Positions 12,352-14,353 of a stretch of DNA of 14,353 nt are shown piece after piece; positions within the stretch are counted from its first letter, which is position 1; each line of letters begins with the position of its first letter. The stretch is from Candidatus Altimarinota bacterium (lineage in GTDB: Bacteria; Patescibacteria; JAEDAM01; BD1-5; UBA2023). The notes under the pieces are model-generated. The model made no database searches and was not told the DNA's origin. It saw only the letters and a program-made list of their open reading frames with translations. Where the stretch lies: the NCBI GenBank assembly GCA_018457335.1, contig JAGYHI010000023.1:1-14353 (forward strand), in the 5' to 3' direction. The position numbers were made by a program, and so were the translations under genes.

Positions 12352-12846
12352 TTATGCCGCCTCAAGGACCGGATACCCATAACAACCGCATTCCGCGACT
12401 GTAGTTTCTCCCCAATACTTTCCTAAAGGACTTCCAAAATGTTGCAAATACAATTGTCTTGTATTTTCTTGATAATCCTTCGTAAGTGCAGATTCACCTG
12501 CAGCAGAAAGCGCTGGATAATGATGAATAAAGTAGCCACAAACTTCTTGGGAGAAGCGAGCATAGCTTTCTGAATTTAGAACATGTGCATGCCATATTGG
12601 ATCTAATGTATCCGAAATAGGCAAATTCAAATTCTGAAATTCTTTATAAGTTGTGGAAAGAGCAATGAAACGAGCATACTCTTCACACATTTCCGCAATT
12701 TCTTTATCTTTCAATCCGGAGCGGAATTTTAGATATGCAACCACTTCAGAATAATCAAATTCTTTCGCTTTTGCATAGCGAGATTGAACGATTTGTTCCA
12801 ATTTTTCTTTACCTGGAACAGTAGGCAAGTCTGTTTTACCAAACAT
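12352..12846 (-). CDS. WHxH 'glycine-rich domain-containing protein-like' protein
   Basis: A 164-aa soluble protein ending at TAA. Residues 80-110 carry DPIWHAHVLNSESYARF and GYFIHH, matching the bacterial family often labelled 'glycine-rich domain-containing protein-like', whose mark is D-x-x-W-H-x-x-[IL]-L followed by Y-x-x-F and G-x-F-x-H-H. His86, His88, His108 and His109 could bind a metal; this is an inference, and the family's function is not established to my knowledge. The C-terminus (AECGCYGYPVLEAA) has two close cysteines (153, 155) after a Gly-rich stretch. The start is set by a strong Shine-Dalgarno AGAGGTG, unlike the core genes. All roughly 11 glycines use GGN codons. The SD and codon choice suggest a different origin from its neighbours. 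It stands alone with its own terminator. Confidence 0.65.
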   Translation of the reverse strand: MFGKTDLPTVPGKEKLEQIVQSRYAKAKEFDYSEVVAYLKFRSGLKDKEIAEMCEEYARFIALSTTYKEFQNLNLPISDTLDPIWHAHVLNSESYARFSQEVCGYFIHHYPALSAAGESALTKDYQENTRQLYLQHFGSPLGKYWGETTVAECGCYGYPVLEAA

Positions 12847-12870
12847 AATTACACCTCTTTATGTGTATTC

Positions 12871-12920
12871 AGTACGAAATTGTACTTCTTATAGTCTACT
12901 TATATATATATATAAGTCAA
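12871..12920 (-). promoter_or_regulatory. Candidate promoter/operator region of the WHxH gene
   Basis: Minus strand TTGACT (12915-12920) overlaps a perfect 20-bp palindrome of alternating AT flanked by ACT/AGT (12898-12917). An inverted repeat AGTAC-N6-GTACT (12871-12886) lies downstream. The -10 box is uncertain (TATAAG or GACTAT at long spacing). The palindromes could be operators, or simply AT-rich sequence. Confidence 0.3.
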
Positions 12921-12950
12921 ATGTTTTTTTATAAAAAAAGAAATCTAATC

Positions 12951-12972
12951 AAAAAATTACAAGTAATTTTTT
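12951..12972 (-). terminator. Hairpin over the tsaC stop codon, probable weak terminator
   Basis: AAAAAATTAC (12951-12960) and GTAATTTTTT (12963-12972) are perfect complements around a 2-nt centre and include the TAA stop. On the minus strand the second arm supplies the T-run. The stem is AT-rich, so strength is doubtful. Confidence 0.4.
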
Positions 12973-13466
12973 CGTAAATATTCCACTTCCCCACTCTCTG
13001 TAAATCGGAAAATATCTGACGGTTTTTGATTGCAAATTCCCCCATCAAACCCATCAATTTCTGGAAAATATTTTTTCGCTTGTAGAAAATCCTGCGCTTC
13101 TGCTTGCCCAGATGGATTTGCCGAGGTCAAAAAAAGTGGAAATTTGAGCGTGTTTTTTAGATTTTTTGAGAAACAAACTGATGCCACACGGATAGAAAGG
13201 TATCGATATTTTTCACGATCAAAATCAAAAGGAAAATCCCAAACTCTCGGTACAAGTACACTAAAAGGATGCAGATATTTTTTTAAAAAATTCACCTGCT
13301 CATCTGAAATTCGCCCATATTTTTTGATATCTTCAAAATCCCTGACAACAAGTGCCAGTGGCTTCTCAAAAGAGCGAGATTTTAATTGATATATCTCATC
13401 ATAATCAGCCTCATTATACTCGCCAACGAGTCCATAGCAAGTATCTGTGGGAATTATTTGAAGCAT
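12957..13466 (-). CDS. tsaC: Threonylcarbamoyl-AMP synthase TsaC/YrdC
   Basis: A 169-aa YrdC-fold protein ending at TAA. TsaC makes threonylcarbamoyl-AMP from threonine, bicarbonate and ATP for the t6A37 modification of tRNAs reading ANN codons. Visible motifs: IPTDTCYGL at residues 5-13, the nucleotide-site IYQLKSRSFEKPLALVV at about 25-41 and LTSANPSG at about 113-120. The protein starts only four residues before the PTDT motif, so it lacks the roughly 20-residue N-terminal helix of E. coli TsaC. The start cannot move upstream because the murC stop codon lies in the same frame two codons earlier (TAA AAA ATG). It is cotranscribed with murC with a 3-nt gap and no Shine-Dalgarno site, suggesting translational coupling. 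It has no TGA codons. Confidence 0.9.
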   Translation of the reverse strand: MLQIIPTDTCYGLVGEYNEADYDEIYQLKSRSFEKPLALVVRDFEDIKKYGRISDEQVNFLKKYLHPFSVLVPRVWDFPFDFDREKYRYLSIRVASVCFSKNLKNTLKFPLFLTSANPSGQAEAQDFLQAKKYFPEIDGFDGGICNQKPSDIFRFTESGEVEYLRKNYL

Positions 13467-13469
13467 TTT

Positions 13470-14353
13470 TTAATCTATCTTATCTCGCAAAGTATCTACA
13501 TCACCCGCACCGAGAAGTAAAATTACTGACGAATCTGGATGAAAAGTGTCATATTCTTGGATGAGTGAAAGAGTATTTTCAAGTCCATTTCCATTTTGAA
13601 TATTTTCTTGGAAAGGTTGAACAGTATCAATAAATCGCTCAACCGTCATAAAATCAACATCTTCTTGTTTATCACGAGAAAAATAAATATTTGGGATAAT
13701 AACGCGATCAGCATTAGAAAAAGCAGTTGCAAATTCATCAAGAAGTTCTCGTGTACGTGAGTACTGGTGTGGCTGAAAGACGACAAAAAGTTTTTTCTTT
13801 GGGTATTTTTCGCGGAGAGCGCTGAGTGTGAATTTTATTTCAGTTGGATGATGTCCGTAGTCCGACATCAAAATATTTTTGTTTTTTGTTTCTTTAATAA
13901 TTTCAAATCGTCGCCACGCTCCTTGATAAGATTCGATTTTTGGGATTGAGACTTCATCGGCGACTTGGAGAAGTTTTGCGACGGTATAGACTAAATTCGC
14001 ATCTTGCAAAATATGACTTCCTGGAATTTTGAGGGAGAGATCTGGGAGTGGTAAGTATTTTTTTTGATATGAGACTTCACTCGTTTCTATATTTTCCACT
14101 TTTGCCCAGTAGCAAATCGTCCCATTTCCGACGATGACTTTTTTCGCAAGTGGGATTTCAAGCGCGAGAGAATTAGCGTCGTCCGCAGAAATCACGACAA
14201 AACCACTGGTTTGGTCGACCAAAGTTTGAAAAGCCGAAAGGTAGTCTTCTAAATCCTTATAATAATCCAGATGATCAAGGTCAATATTTGTAATGACAGA
14301 AATATATGGTTTGTAGGCTAAAAATGCACGCTTGTATTCACAGGCCTCCACGA
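13470..14353 (-). CDS. murC: UDP-N-acetylmuramate--L-alanine ligase MurC, 5'-truncated by window
   Basis: The C-terminal 294 or so residues of MurC; the N-terminal UDP-binding domain and the GTHGKT ATP loop lie beyond the window end. MurC adds L-alanine to UDP-MurNAc, the first peptide step of peptidoglycan synthesis in the cytoplasm. The visible sequence opens in the central domain with VEACEYKRAFLAYKP and TNIDLDHLDYYKDLEDY. It continues with the domain boundary IPGSHILQDANLVYTVAKLL, then SYQGAWRRFEII, DYGHHPTEIKFTL and VFQPHQYSRTRELLDEF, all characteristic MurC (rather than MurD/E/F) elements. It ends LLLGAGDVDTLRDKID at TAA. All visible glycines use GGN codons. It is the first gene seen of a murC-tsaC operon. 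Although the first visible codons include GTG, the real start is outside the window. Confidence 0.93.
   Translation of the reverse strand, partial: VEACEYKRAFLAYKPYISVITNIDLDHLDYYKDLEDYLSAFQTLVDQTSGFVVISADDANSLALEIPLAKKVIVGNGTICYWAKVENIETSEVSYQKKYLPLPDLSLKIPGSHILQDANLVYTVAKLLQVADEVSIPKIESYQGAWRRFEIIKETKNKNILMSDYGHHPTEIKFTLSALREKYPKKKLFVVFQPHQYSRTRELLDEFATAFSNADRVIIPNIYFSRDKQEDVDFMTVERFIDTVQPFQENIQNGNGLENTLSLIQEYDTFHPDSSVILLLGAGDVDTLRDKID

Noticed and set aside
12898..12917. A 20-bp perfect palindrome of alternating AT as a protein-binding operator
   Set aside because: Simple TA repeats are palindromic by nature and overlap a probable -35 region; kept only as part of a low-confidence promoter entry.

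Overview
The window comes from a low-GC bacterium that reads UGA as glycine (translation table 25). That points to the candidate phyla Gracilibacteria or Absconditabacteria (SR1); the sequence does not decide between them. Six genes look broken under the standard code, but become full-length members of known families when 21 in-frame TGA codons are read as Gly. Several of these fall on near-invariant glycines: HtpG GQF-G-VGFYSAF, the NodB deacetylase EK-G-HEIESH, and the GNAT motif R-G-QGLG.

Layout. 1-932: a partial polysaccharide flippase and a small DUF333-like lipoprotein on the minus strand, with overlapping divergent promoters shared with recJ. 922-2664: recJ. 2744-4300: a PdaC-like, membrane-anchored polysaccharide deacetylase with four TGA codons, minus strand. 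4420-4791: a small membrane protein with a coiled coil. 4804-5356: a four-tRNA operon (Gly-UCC, Ile-GAU, Pro-UGG, Glu-UUC) with its own promoter and terminator. 5412-8354: an accessory block of small unrecognised genes (52, 101, 94, 81 and 90 aa), interrupted by a CDF zinc-type exporter. 8370-10410: htpG under a CIRCE operator. 10418-11696: a membrane-anchored SLT-fold transglycosylase-like protein with seven TGA codons. 11746-12267: a GNAT acetyltransferase. 12298-12920: a WHxH 'glycine-rich domain-containing protein-like' gene. 12951-14353: a murC-tsaC operon, with murC cut by the window end.

How it fits together. The recognisable genes serve envelope building (flippase, deacetylase, transglycosylase, MurC), DNA repair (RecJ), translation (tRNAs, TsaC), proteostasis (HtpG) and metal homeostasis (CDF). 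Most of them have no Shine-Dalgarno site, and their promoters mostly show a 16-bp spacer (TTGACA-like, N16, TATAAT-like). The small accessory genes and the WHxH gene instead mostly carry clear purine-rich SD sites and contain no in-frame TGA.

The most novel signal is at 7146-8354. Two consecutive transcription units begin with near-copies of a 78-nt leader containing a hairpin and a conserved GTGTGGTTTGT block. In each unit that block is complementary (14 and 16 pairs, counting G-U) to a segment that covers the last stop codon and lies 1-3 nt before the terminator stem. The two arms also differ in a compensatory way. This looks like an undescribed 5'-3' long-range RNA element, or the ends of a modular gene cassette. 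Two genes in this block end at TGA, which conflicts with the UGA=Gly code used around them.
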